A DNA stretch of 13,651 bases from Fibrobacteraceae bacterium (GTDB lineage Bacteria; Fibrobacterota; Fibrobacteria; Fibrobacterales; Fibrobacteraceae), in the NCBI GenBank assembly GCA_023231365.1, contig JALNVO010000051.1, positions 1 to 13,651 of the forward strand, in the 5' to 3' direction. Both the position numbers and the translations under genes were made by a program. The first letter of the stretch is position 1. The number at the start of each line of letters is the position of its first letter. The notes under the pieces were generated by a model, which had not been told where the DNA came from, did no database searches, and was given only the letters and a program-made list of their open reading frames with translations. Shown one piece after another: positions 6,520-13,651 of this stretch.

Positions 6520-7032
6520 TCATTCTGAAATGCGGTCGAAAATCTCATAATAGATTATCGTGCCACCCACACTGGTATAGGCTTCATGGAAATATTTGCC
6601 ACCCATATTAAACTGCGTTGTCGATAGTGCTGCTGCTTTCAAATCCAGCGTAGTTCCTTTAGAGCCAAGAGAACAATTTCCAGTTGTAAATTTCAATGTG
6701 AGGACAGAATTTGTCACAGACCAAGTCCCATAATCAATATTACCATCATTGCAAGCATTTGTCACAATATCGCTTGTGTAGTGCATTTCAAACTTGCCAT
6801 CTTCCGTAAAAATCAATTCATCGGCAGGGGAAATGGGTTCAGAAATAGAATATGTCGTGTCCGTTTTTACATAAAATCCCTTCATCGCCCACGAACCTTC
6901 GATGCATTCTGCGCTCATTCCATTGGCACATTTTTCGGCGAGTGTTTTGCTGGGACTGCTTCCGCTGCTATCAGAACAGTTCGTGAAAAATAAAACAGCC
7001 ATAATGCCGACCAAGATGAATGATTTTCTCAT
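6520..7032 (-). CDS. Small lipoprotein, lipocalin-like
   Basis: 170-residue predicted lipoprotein. Residues 1-18 are a basic start plus hydrophobic stretch ending FFTNC, with Cys19 as the lipidation site, then a short Ser-rich spacer. The mature part has IEGSWAMKGF (45-54), LIFTEDGKFEMHY (73-85) and DYGTWSVTNSVLTLKF (100-115). This spacing of a GxW strand, a DGKF hairpin and a GxW strand is typical of lipocalin-like beta-barrel lipoproteins, though no ligand can be proposed. Cys35/Cys43 and Cys94/Cys120 may form disulfides. GAGAGG stands about six bases before the ATG. It is monocistronic, with a terminator on each side. I do not recognise it as a characterised protein. Confidence 0.75.
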   Translation of the reverse strand: MRKSFILVGIMAVLFFTNCSDSSGSSPSKTLAEKCANGMSAECIEGSWAMKGFYVKTDTTYSISEPISPADELIFTEDGKFEMHYTSDIVTNACNDGNIDYGTWSVTNSVLTLKFTTGNCSLGSKGTTLDLKAAALSTTQFNMGGKYFHEAYTSVGGTIIYYEIFDRISE

Positions 7033-7049
7033 AAGAAGCCTCTCTAGTT

Positions 7050-7068
7050 TGTTTGAAATATAATAAAA
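7050..7068 (-). promoter_or_regulatory. Probable promoter of the lipocalin-like lipoprotein gene
   Basis: Minus-strand TTTTATTATATT (7068 down to 7057) follows directly on the terminator of the giant repeat gene. TATATT (7062-7057) is a -10-like element that would give a start near 7050 and a leader of about 18 nt containing the GAGAGG ribosome binding site. No -35 consensus is visible. The 12-mer is identical to that in front of the leuA leader. Confidence 0.45.
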
Positions 7069-7097
7069 GAAAAGGCCCTGCGGATTGCAGAGCCTTT
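7060..7097 (-). terminator. Intrinsic terminator of the giant repeat-protein gene
   Basis: AAAGGCCCTGC (7071-7081) pairs with GCAGAGCCTTT (7087-7097), 11 bp with one G-U pair on the minus-strand RNA and a 5-nt loop. On the minus strand it runs into TCTTTTATTAT. It starts 18 bases after the stop codon at 7116-7118. Confidence 0.88.
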
Positions 7098-7115
7098 CTG
7101 TTAAAGAAGTTTTAA

Positions 7116-10100
7116 TCAGTTTGCACGGCGACGGCGCTTACTTTTGATAGACTGGGAAGAAGAAGATGACGTAATTTTGGAAGAGGAAGAACTGGGCACA
7201 TTATTGCCGCGGATATCCTTCATCTTGAAATTTACGTTGATTTCCGCTGTTTCCGGCTTTGAGAATGCACCGCCTTTGTCGCGAAGCTTGAATGTGAATT
7301 CATCCAGCCCATAGAAGCCCTTATTCGGGGTATAGACAAATGATCCATCGCTACCGTTAATGACAACAGTACCGTTCTGCGGCTTGCTGACGAGAATTGC
7401 CTGAGAAGGTTTGTCATCATCTGGATCAGTTGCTCCGGACATAAGACCTTCTCTTGCATTCACCTTGAGTGGCTCGCTTTCCTTGGTCTGGTATGCTTGG
7501 GACATAGCAACAGGGGGATCGTTTACCGGAATGACCGTAAACTTGGCGGACGTTTTGGCAGAAGCTCCTTCAGGATCCGTTACCGTAAACGTAATGGTTT
7601 CTGCAGGACCGTTCCAATCCGGACGCGGTTGCTTAATAGTCAATTCATTCTTTACGCGGTCGAGAGAAAGAACCAAGTTCTTATTTCCTGTAAAGGTCCA
7701 TTTGAGCTCATTGAAGCTGTTATCGCGGTCACGGACGTATTGATCCAGCTTGATGGTTGCGAGGACACCGTTGTTATCGTCTTCACGGATGGTGACATCC
7801 TGAATTGGACGGATTTCCGGAACTGCATTCACATGCTTGATTTCAAAATTCGCGGTAACCTTTGCACTTGCTCTGCTCGGATCTGTTACAATGAAAGTAA
7901 TGGCTTCCTTTCCAAACCAATCAACGCGGGTTGGTTTCACAAGAGCTTCGCGGCCGCCCGTAATCATCACTTCTAGGTGGCGGTTGCCGGAAACGGACCA
8001 GTGGAGTTCATACGGTTTATTGTCCGGGTCGGTCACGTAGTTGTCTAACTTGATCGGTTTGAAGTTTTTGCCTTCAGTCGTGGTCTGGTTTTCAATCGGT
8101 TGCATTGTCGGAGGATCATTGATAGGACGGACAACGAAGTTTACTTCAGTCGTAGCTTTGGTTCCAGAAGGATCGTAAGCATTTACCCTAACCTTGTCAG
8201 AACCATTCCAATATTTATCCGGAACGGTTACCGTCAATATGCCGGCATCGTTAATATCATAGCTCAGTGGATGCCGTGTTGAAGAAGCCTTGCCCTTTAT
8301 CAGACGGCCCTTTGCATCCTTGTAAGAAGGAGTCGCATCGTCCAAGCTCCACTTCATCTCAGAAGGAGAGTTGTCCGGATCGCTTACGAACTTAGATATA
8401 TCAATCGGGTCGAAGGATTGCTTCTCATTGATCGTCTGAACGGGCAATTTGCTGAATTCAGGAGGATCATTCACAGGGGTTACCGTGAAGGTTGTCTTGG
8501 AGCTTGCAGAGGCTCCTCTCGGGTCCGTAACCGTGAAGGTAAGTGTTTCGCTCCCATTCCAATTCGGGTCCGGAGTTGCAATATTCACACGGGAACCGCG
8601 GACATCAGCCTTGAGAGCTTTATTTCCAGAAACAGTCCAAGTAAGCTCGTTCGGGCGATTATCCGGATCTGTTGCAAAATCGCTCAAGTTGATCGGTTCA
8701 AAATGATCCTTTTCTTTAATTTTCTGGTTAGGAATTGTAGAAATGGTCGGAGGATCGTTGATTTCTGTCACTTCAAAGAGAACTTGCTGTGTTGCTCGTC
8801 CGCCTTCAGGATCCGTAACGGTTAACGTCAATTTTTCAGAGCCGTTCCAGAACTTATCCGGAGTGGTTACGATGAGTTGGTTCTTGGCGTTGATGGTTGC
8901 CTTGAGTGCACGCGGTGTAGAAATGGAGAATTTTAAGGACGCGATGGAATTGTCTGGGTCACTAGCAATACCATTCAAATCAATAGGTGCAAATTGCTCC
9001 TTTTCCTTAATTGTTTGTGTCGGAATATCTTTCATGACGGGGAGGTCGTTGACGGATTCTACGACGACATCTACAGACTTGGAATCCTTTGCTCCATCGG
9101 GGTCGGTGACGGTAAAGATTACTGTACGAGATCCATTCCAGTATTTAGAAGGAAGGTTGATGTGGGCAACGTGATTCTCATCAATGGTCACAGTCATATC
9201 ATTAGGAGTAGACTTGGCGACCACTGGAGCTTCTTCTGCCGGAGCGTTTTTGCCTTTCTTCTTGCCTGCCGCTTTTTTCGGTTTGGCGGAAGCCATTGTT
9301 GCAGCTCCAGAACCCTTGACTGTAGCACTCCAAATCAATTGGTTCTTGCGATGGTCAGGATCGTTTACAAAATTATCCAATTGGATTTCCTTGAACTGCT
9401 GCTTTTCCTTGATCTTTTGAGGAGGAATATCCTTCATTACAGGAGGATCGTTCACAGATATGATTTCATATGTAACGGTTGTCGTTGCCATTTCGCCTTT
9501 AGGATCCTTGACTGTCAAGTTGATAGTTTCCGGCGCACACCAGAAATACGGATTCGGAGACGTAACAATCAATTGACGGCCAGAAGTAATTTCCACTTTG
9601 AGAGACTTGTTGCCCGAGACTGACCACTTCATCTCAGAAGGCTTGTTGTCCGGATCCTTGACGAAATCGTCAAGTTTAACAGGCTTAAAAGACTCTTTCT
9701 CCTTGATCTTCTGAGAAGGAATATTGGAAAGAACGGGGGGATCGTTGACTTCAGTCACTTCGAATGTCATCTTTTGAGATGCTTTTCCACCTTCTGGATC
9801 GGTAACCGTAAAAGTAATGACTTCCTTGCCGAACCATTGTGCGTCCGGAGTCTGGATTTTTACAGTATTATCCTTATTGAGGACAACTTTCAGATCCTTG
9901 TTTCCTGTGATACTCCACTTCAGGGAGGATGTCGAATTATCCGGGTCTGTTGCGAGTGTGGAAAGGTCGATAGTGCGGAAGAAAGAACCTTCGCGGATTG
10001 TTTCTCCGACAGGAGCCTTATCTGAGATTTGCGGAATATCGTTGATGGAGCGGACGGTAAATTTGGCAGAAGAGGTTGCAGAAGCCCCTTCAGGGTCCGT

Positions 10101-13100
10101 GGCAGTAAACTTGATGGTTGCAGCACCATTCCAATATTGGTTTGGAATGACGATTTTCGCTATGTGTGCATTGTCAATTTCGACAGTCAACCCCGATTTC
10201 GATGGAACTGCAGATTCTTCAACAACCGGCTTGTTCTTTTTCTTGCCTTTCTTTGCAGGAGCGGCTGCCGGAGCAGACTTTCCCTCAAAAACAGCCGCAG
10301 TCCATTTCAATTCACCCTTTTTATGGTCAGGGTCATTTATAAAGTCGTCAAGTTTGATTGTGGTGAACTGTCGTTTTTCGTCGATTGTCTGGTCCTGGAT
10401 TTCTTTCACGAATTCTGGAGCATCATTGACGGATTCTACTTCGAAATTGACTAAGCGGGAATCGGTTGCTCCTTCAGGATCAGTAACTGTGAAAGTGATG
10501 CTTTCCTTGCCATTCCAATTCGGGGTGGGAGCAGTAATCGTCACCTTATGGCTTGGATCCATTGCGAACTTCAGAGCCTTGTTGCCTGTGATGACCCATT
10601 TGAGTTTGTTATTCGGATGATCAAGGTCTTGGACATAATCATCAAGATTAATCGGCTTGAACTGTTGCTTTTCCTTGATCTTCTGGGATGGAATATCCTT
10701 CATCACAGGCGGGTCATTCACGGATTTTACCGAGAATGTTACAGTCTGACGCGCAGAAGCACCTTCAGGATCACTAACGGCAAATGTGATTTTTTCAGAA
10801 CCATTCCAAAGTTTGTTTGGCTGGGTTACAGAGGTTTCTCCATTTTTAGCAATATTCACTTTAAGATCTTTATTGCCTGTGATAGTCCATTTTAATTCGC
10901 TGAAGGAATTATCCGGATCATTTACAAGTTCAGCAAGATTGAATGGAGCAAAACTTTCCTTTTCAACGATGTTTTGATCATTGACTTTCTTGAAAGCTGG
11001 AGGATCGTTGATAGAACGGATGGTGAATAGGGCGGATTCTGCTGCCTTCGCTCCTTCAGGATCTGTCGCAGTAAAGGTAATAAGGTCTGCACCGTGCCAG
11101 TACTGATCTGGAGGGACGATTGTTGCGATCTGGGTCTTAGGATCGACCTCGACTTTAAGCCCTGTCTTGTAATTCTTTGGAGCGCCCGGGGCTGGTTTCA
11201 CCTCAAAAGACCAAGTAATTTCTTCTTTCTTGTTATCGGGATCTTGAATAATATCGTTAAGACGGATAACGGCAAATGGTTTCTTTTCATCGACCGTTTG
11301 GTCATTGATTTTTTTCACGAATTCTGGAGCATCGTTTACAGATTCCACTGTAAATGTAACGGAGCGGGAATCGGTAGCACCGGCTGGATCGGACACTGAA
11401 ATCTTCACCGTTTCAGAACCATGCCAATATTTATCGGGAATAACGGCATTCAGGATCCGTTTGGAATCTAAGGTGAACTTGAGTTCCTTATTGCCTGTAA
11501 TGTTCCATTTCAGCTTTGCGTTTTCGTCATCCAGATCTTTTACATGATCGTCGAGTTCAATAGCCTTGAATTGTTGCTTTTCCTTGATTGTCTGAGAAGG
11601 GATGTCCTTCATCACAGGGACATCATTGATGGATTTGACCGTAAAGACTACGGTCTGCTTGGCAGTGGCTCCTTCTGGGTCTGTAACGGTGAAGGTAATC
11701 TTTTCTTCGCCATTCCAAAGTGCATTCGGTGTAGAAACGGTAGCCGTCCCCGCTTTGTCTACACTCACCTTGAGATCCTTGTTCCCTGTGAAGGTCCATT
11801 TGAGCTTGTCAAATGAATGGTCTGGATCGTTAGTGAGTTCAACCAAATTGATCGGGGCAAACTGAGCTTTTTCGTCAATAGACTGATTTGCAATCTCCTT
11901 GAGTGTGGGAGGGTCGTTGATAGAACGGACCGTAAAGATGCCCGAAGAGGTTGCTTTTGCGCCTTCTGGATCAGCTACTGTGAACGTAATCTTACTCGAA
12001 CCGTTCCAGTTCTTATCCGGGATGGCTATTGTTGCAACTTGCTTGGCATCGATGTTGACCTGCAGATCATAGTTCGTTCCTTTCGGAGCGCCTGGAGCCG
12101 GCTTGACGTCAACAGACCACACGAGGTCTTCCATTTTATGGTCCGGATCCTTGACAATGTCTGCAAGGCGGATGGTTGCAAATTGCTTCTTCTCATCAAT
12201 CGTCTGGTCTTGAATCTCCTTGACAAAAGCCGGAGGATCGTTGATTGATTCTACAGTGAAGTTTACTGTGCGTTCATCGGAAGCACCTTCGGGATCGGTT
12301 ACTTTGAATACAATAGCTTCAGAGCCGTTCCAATACTCGTTGGGAAGGGAGAATGTTGCATTGCGTTCTCCGTCCAAGGAAATTTTGATGTCCTTATTGC
12401 CGGAAAAAGTCCATTTGAGTTGATTCTTTGCGTGGTCTATGTCTGTGACGAAATTATCCAACGCAATCGCCTTGAATTGTTGCTTTTCTTTGATAATCTG
12501 ATCTTTGATATCGGAAAGAACAGGAGGGTCATTGATGGACTTGACAGTGAATTTGGCTGTACTAGTCGCTTTTGCGCCTTCTGGATCTGTTGCGGTAAAT
12601 GTAACTGTTTCAGAACCATTCCAATTGAGATCCGGGGTCTTGACTGTTACTTCTCGTGTCTTATTGTTTACGTTGACTTTAAGGTCTTTGTTTCCAGAAA
12701 CCTCGATTTTCAATTGAGAAATATCATTGTCAGCATCCGAAAGATAATCATCAAGCATAAATGAATTGAATTCTGTTTTTTCGTCAATCGTTTGATCGGC
12801 AATTTTCTTGAAAACAGGCACATCATTAATGGAGCGGACCGAAAGGTTTACATCTTGAGAGGCGGAAGCGCCCTCTGGATCTGTTACTTTTAATGTTGCA
12901 ACAGCACTGCCATTCCAATAGAGGTCCGGGATTTCGATTGTGGCGACATGCTTTTCATCAATATTTACATTGAGCGGACCAGAAGAAGGTTCTTTGCCGA
13001 CAGATTTGATATTGACTTCCCAAGAGAGGTCTTTTGTTGCATTATCTGCATCTTTGACAAAATCATCTAAATTAATTTGTGCAAATTTTTTCTTTTCATC

Positions 13101-13651
13101 AATAGATTGACTGGGGATCTGCTTGACAAATACAGGAATATCGTTTATTGAATTTACGGTAAAGGTTGCTTGTGTTTCTGCAAAAGCTCCTTCAGGATCT
13201 GTGGCTTTGAAAGAAATAGTTTCAGAGCCATTCCATAGAGCATTTGGGATAATGATATGGGCTTCTTTGCCCTCGATTTGGATCTTGAGATCTTTATTCC
13301 CGGTAATCGTCCACTTCAATTGCTCAAATTTGTGATCAATATCCTTGATATACTTTTCAAGGAGAATCGGCTTGAATTGTTGCTTCTCATCAATGGTCTG
13401 ATCTGGAATTTGTTCTACAAATTCTGGAGGATCATTCACAGACTTGACTGTAAAGGTGGTATTGAAACTTGCGCTTGCGCCGTGTGGATCTGTTGCGGTA
13501 AAGGTAAATGTCTCTGGAGCTCCATTCCAATTTTCGTTTGGAATGTTGACCGTGGCTATTCCATATTTATCAATGGAAACCTTGAGCTCCTTACCGCCTG
13601 TCACCGCCCATTTGATTTTTGAGACATCATCGTCCGCATCGCTTACTAGGT
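7116..13651 (-). CDS. Giant cadherin/Ig-like tandem-repeat surface protein (N-terminal part outside window)
   Basis: More than 2,170 residues are visible and the frame is still open at the window edge. The first candidate start codon is an internal GTG (13604) in the middle of a repeat, so the true start and any signal peptide lie beyond. The protein is one partial plus 19 complete copies of a 95-135-residue beta-domain. Consensus: I..Q.I.EKQ.F..I.LD..V.DPDN...LKW...GNK.LKV, then P...WNGSETITFTVTDPEGA.A....FTV.SINDPP. The acidic DPDN and DPEG turns and the SINDPP linkers recall cadherin calcium sites (DxNDNxP), so calcium-stiffened rods are likely. The last domain (about 7194-7516) is a divergent canonical tandem-95 domain (NGTVVINGSDGSFVYTP, FYGLDEFTF), followed by a Ser-rich linker and a basic C-terminus. 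A large adhesin or cell-surface filament is the best guess. No catalytic domain, C-terminal membrane anchor or clear type IX sorting domain is seen in this part. Confidence 0.88.
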   Translation of the reverse strand, partial: LVSDADDDVSKIKWAVTGGKELKVSIDKYGIATVNIPNENWNGAPETFTFTATDPHGASASFNTTFTVKSVNDPPEFVEQIPDQTIDEKQQFKPILLEKYIKDIDHKFEQLKWTITGNKDLKIQIEGKEAHIIIPNALWNGSETISFKATDPEGAFAETQATFTVNSINDIPVFVKQIPSQSIDEKKKFAQINLDDFVKDADNATKDLSWEVNIKSVGKEPSSGPLNVNIDEKHVATIEIPDLYWNGSAVATLKVTDPEGASASQDVNLSVRSINDVPVFKKIADQTIDEKTEFNSFMLDDYLSDADNDISQLKIEVSGNKDLKVNVNNKTREVTVKTPDLNWNGSETVTFTATDPEGAKATSTAKFTVKSINDPPVLSDIKDQIIKEKQQFKAIALDNFVTDIDHAKNQLKWTFSGNKDIKISLDGERNATFSLPNEYWNGSEAIVFKVTDPEGASDERTVNFTVESINDPPAFVKEIQDQTIDEKKQFATIRLADIVKDPDHKMEDLVWSVDVKPAPGAPKGTNYDLQVNIDAKQVATIAIPDKNWNGSSKITFTVADPEGAKATSSGIFTVRSINDPPTLKEIANQSIDEKAQFAPINLVELTNDPDHSFDKLKWTFTGNKDLKVSVDKAGTATVSTPNALWNGEEKITFTVTDPEGATAKQTVVFTVKSINDVPVMKDIPSQTIKEKQQFKAIELDDHVKDLDDENAKLKWNITGNKELKFTLDSKRILNAVIPDKYWHGSETVKISVSDPAGATDSRSVTFTVESVNDAPEFVKKINDQTVDEKKPFAVIRLNDIIQDPDNKKEEITWSFEVKPAPGAPKNYKTGLKVEVDPKTQIATIVPPDQYWHGADLITFTATDPEGAKAAESALFTIRSINDPPAFKKVNDQNIVEKESFAPFNLAELVNDPDNSFSELKWTITGNKDLKVNIAKNGETSVTQPNKLWNGSEKITFAVSDPEGASARQTVTFSVKSVNDPPVMKDIPSQKIKEKQQFKPINLDDYVQDLDHPNNKLKWVITGNKALKFAMDPSHKVTITAPTPNWNGKESITFTVTDPEGATDSRLVNFEVESVNDAPEFVKEIQDQTIDEKRQFTTIKLDDFINDPDHKKGELKWTAAVFEGKSAPAAAPAKKGKKKNKPVVEESAVPSKSGLTVEIDNAHIAKIVIPNQYWNGAATIKFTATDPEGASATSSAKFTVRSINDIPQISDKAPVGETIREGSFFRTIDLSTLATDPDNSTSSLKWSITGNKDLKVVLNKDNTVKIQTPDAQWFGKEVITFTVTDPEGGKASQKMTFEVTEVNDPPVLSNIPSQKIKEKESFKPVKLDDFVKDPDNKPSEMKWSVSGNKSLKVEITSGRQLIVTSPNPYFWCAPETINLTVKDPKGEMATTTVTYEIISVNDPPVMKDIPPQKIKEKQQFKEIQLDNFVNDPDHRKNQLIWSATVKGSGAATMASAKPKKAAGKKKGKNAPAEEAPVVAKSTPNDMTVTIDENHVAHINLPSKYWNGSRTVIFTVTDPDGAKDSKSVDVVVESVNDLPVMKDIPTQTIKEKEQFAPIDLNGIASDPDNSIASLKFSISTPRALKATINAKNQLIVTTPDKFWNGSEKLTLTVTDPEGGRATQQVLFEVTEINDPPTISTIPNQKIKEKDHFEPINLSDFATDPDNRPNELTWTVSGNKALKADVRGSRVNIATPDPNWNGSETLTFTVTDPRGASASSKTTFTVTPVNDPPEFSKLPVQTINEKQSFDPIDISKFVSDPDNSPSEMKWSLDDATPSYKDAKGRLIKGKASSTRHPLSYDINDAGILTVTVPDKYWNGSDKVRVNAYDPSGTKATTEVNFVVRPINDPPTMQPIENQTTTEGKNFKPIKLDNYVTDPDNKPYELHWSVSGNRHLEVMITGGREALVKPTRVDWFGKEAITFIVTDPSRASAKVTANFEIKHVNAVPEIRPIQDVTIREDDNNGVLATIKLDQYVRDRDNSFNELKWTFTGNKNLVLSLDRVKNELTIKQPRPDWNGPAETITFTVTDPEGASAKTSAKFTVIPVNDPPVAMSQAYQTKESEPLKVNAREGLMSGATDPDDDKPSQAILVSKPQNGTVVINGSDGSFVYTPNKGFYGLDEFTFKLRDKGGAFSKPETAEINVNFKMKDIRGNNVPSSSSSKITSSSSSQSIKSKRRRRAN
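7119..7193 (-). other. Serine-rich linker and Arg-rich C-terminus of the giant protein
   Basis: The protein ends with two runs of five serines separated by KIT, then QSIKSK, four arginines and Ala-Asn. Poly-Ser linkers are common in Fibrobacter secreted proteins, and one is also present in the CAP lipoprotein nearby. The short basic tail has no transmembrane segment before it; a sorting or anchoring role is only a possibility. Confidence 0.7.
9198..9320 (-). other. Ala/Pro/Lys-rich loop inside repeat domain 14
   Basis: About 41 extra residues at the same position as in domain 11, with KPKKAAGKKKGKNAPAEEAP at its centre. The composition matches the domain 11 loop, but the sequences are not simple copies, so the two either expanded separately or diverged after a super-repeat duplication. 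Confidence 0.75.
10191..10290 (-). other. Ala/Pro/Lys-rich loop inside repeat domain 11
   Basis: Between the LKW strand and the LTVEID strand, this domain carries an extra segment of about 34 residues containing APAAAPAKKGKKKNKP and a short acidic VVEES. Ordinary domains have only G-N-K-D here. The segment is low-complexity and probably a flexible, exposed, positively charged loop. Confidence 0.75.

Larger units (their letters stand above)
7516..13651 (-). repeat. Array of about 290-nt coding repeats in three-domain super-repeats
   Basis: The ND[PIVA]P linker codons mark boundaries near 13431, 13140, 12822, 12528, 12236, 11912, 11622, 11330, 11003, 10711, 10423, 10037, 9740, 9447, 9041, 8752, 8466, 8117, 7822 and 7516. 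Successive lengths are about 291, 318, 294, 292, 324, 290, 292, 327, 292, 288, 386, 297, 293, 406, 289, 286, 349, 295 and 306 nt. The 2nd, 5th, 8th, 11th, 14th and 17th domains are the long ones, a strict period of three. The super-repeat is about 903-990 nt. Confidence 0.9.

Noticed and set aside
9817..10620. A 267-codon open frame on the plus strand, and several others of 100-210 codons across 7400-13600
   Set aside because: They lie antisense to the repeat array, recur with its period, and encode no recognisable domain. They are by-products of the repeated codon pattern.
7516..13651. CRISPR-like or satellite array
   Set aside because: The period is about 290 nt, the repeats are imperfect and the reading frame is intact throughout; they encode protein domains.

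Overview
The window looks like a chromosomal segment of a Gram-negative, Fibrobacter-like bacterium (Fibrobacterota). This is inferred from a V/A-type ATPase in the D-I-K order, secreted proteins with long poly-serine linkers, and small CAP-type and lipocalin-like lipoproteins. No rRNA or other taxonomic marker is present, so the assignment is a judgement.

Left part, plus strand (1-3450): the end of a V-type ATPase operon. It holds subunit D (5' end cut by the window), subunit I (4-nt ATGA overlap with D), and two tandem proteolipid (K) genes. A strong intrinsic terminator with a GCAA tetraloop closes it. The two K paralogues differ at residues that match the ion-binding site of sodium V-ATPases. 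The gap between them carries competing hairpins, one of which buries the ribosome binding site of the second K.

Centre, plus strand (3447-5181): a leucine-biosynthesis gene, leuA (2-isopropylmalate synthase), behind a ribosome-mediated attenuator. A 15-codon leader peptide has 7 leucine codons. It is followed by mutually exclusive antiterminator and terminator stems. The leader has no Shine-Dalgarno site and its ATG sits where a transcript start would be expected, so it may be leaderless.

Centre, minus strand (5178-7068): a TatD-family metal hydrolase converges on leuA so tightly that the two stop codons share TTAA. Directly upstream of it lies a CAP/SCP-domain lipoprotein. A terminator separates these from a small lipocalin-like lipoprotein with its own promoter.

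Right half, minus strand (7116 to the window edge): one giant surface-type protein, over 2,170 residues in the window and open at its N-terminal side. It is almost entirely cadherin/Ig-like repeats of about 95-100 residues, then one divergent canonical tandem-95 domain, a serine-rich linker and an Arg-rich tail. The array has a higher-order organisation: every third domain is lengthened by a Pro/Ala/Lys-rich loop, and the inter-domain linkers carry a matching three-phase code, giving a three-domain super-repeat of about 0.9 kb.

The items most worth following up are the leucine attenuator, the diverged K pair with its switchable intercistronic element, and the three-domain super-repeat of the giant protein. 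No RNA genes, insertion sequences or CRISPR arrays were seen.
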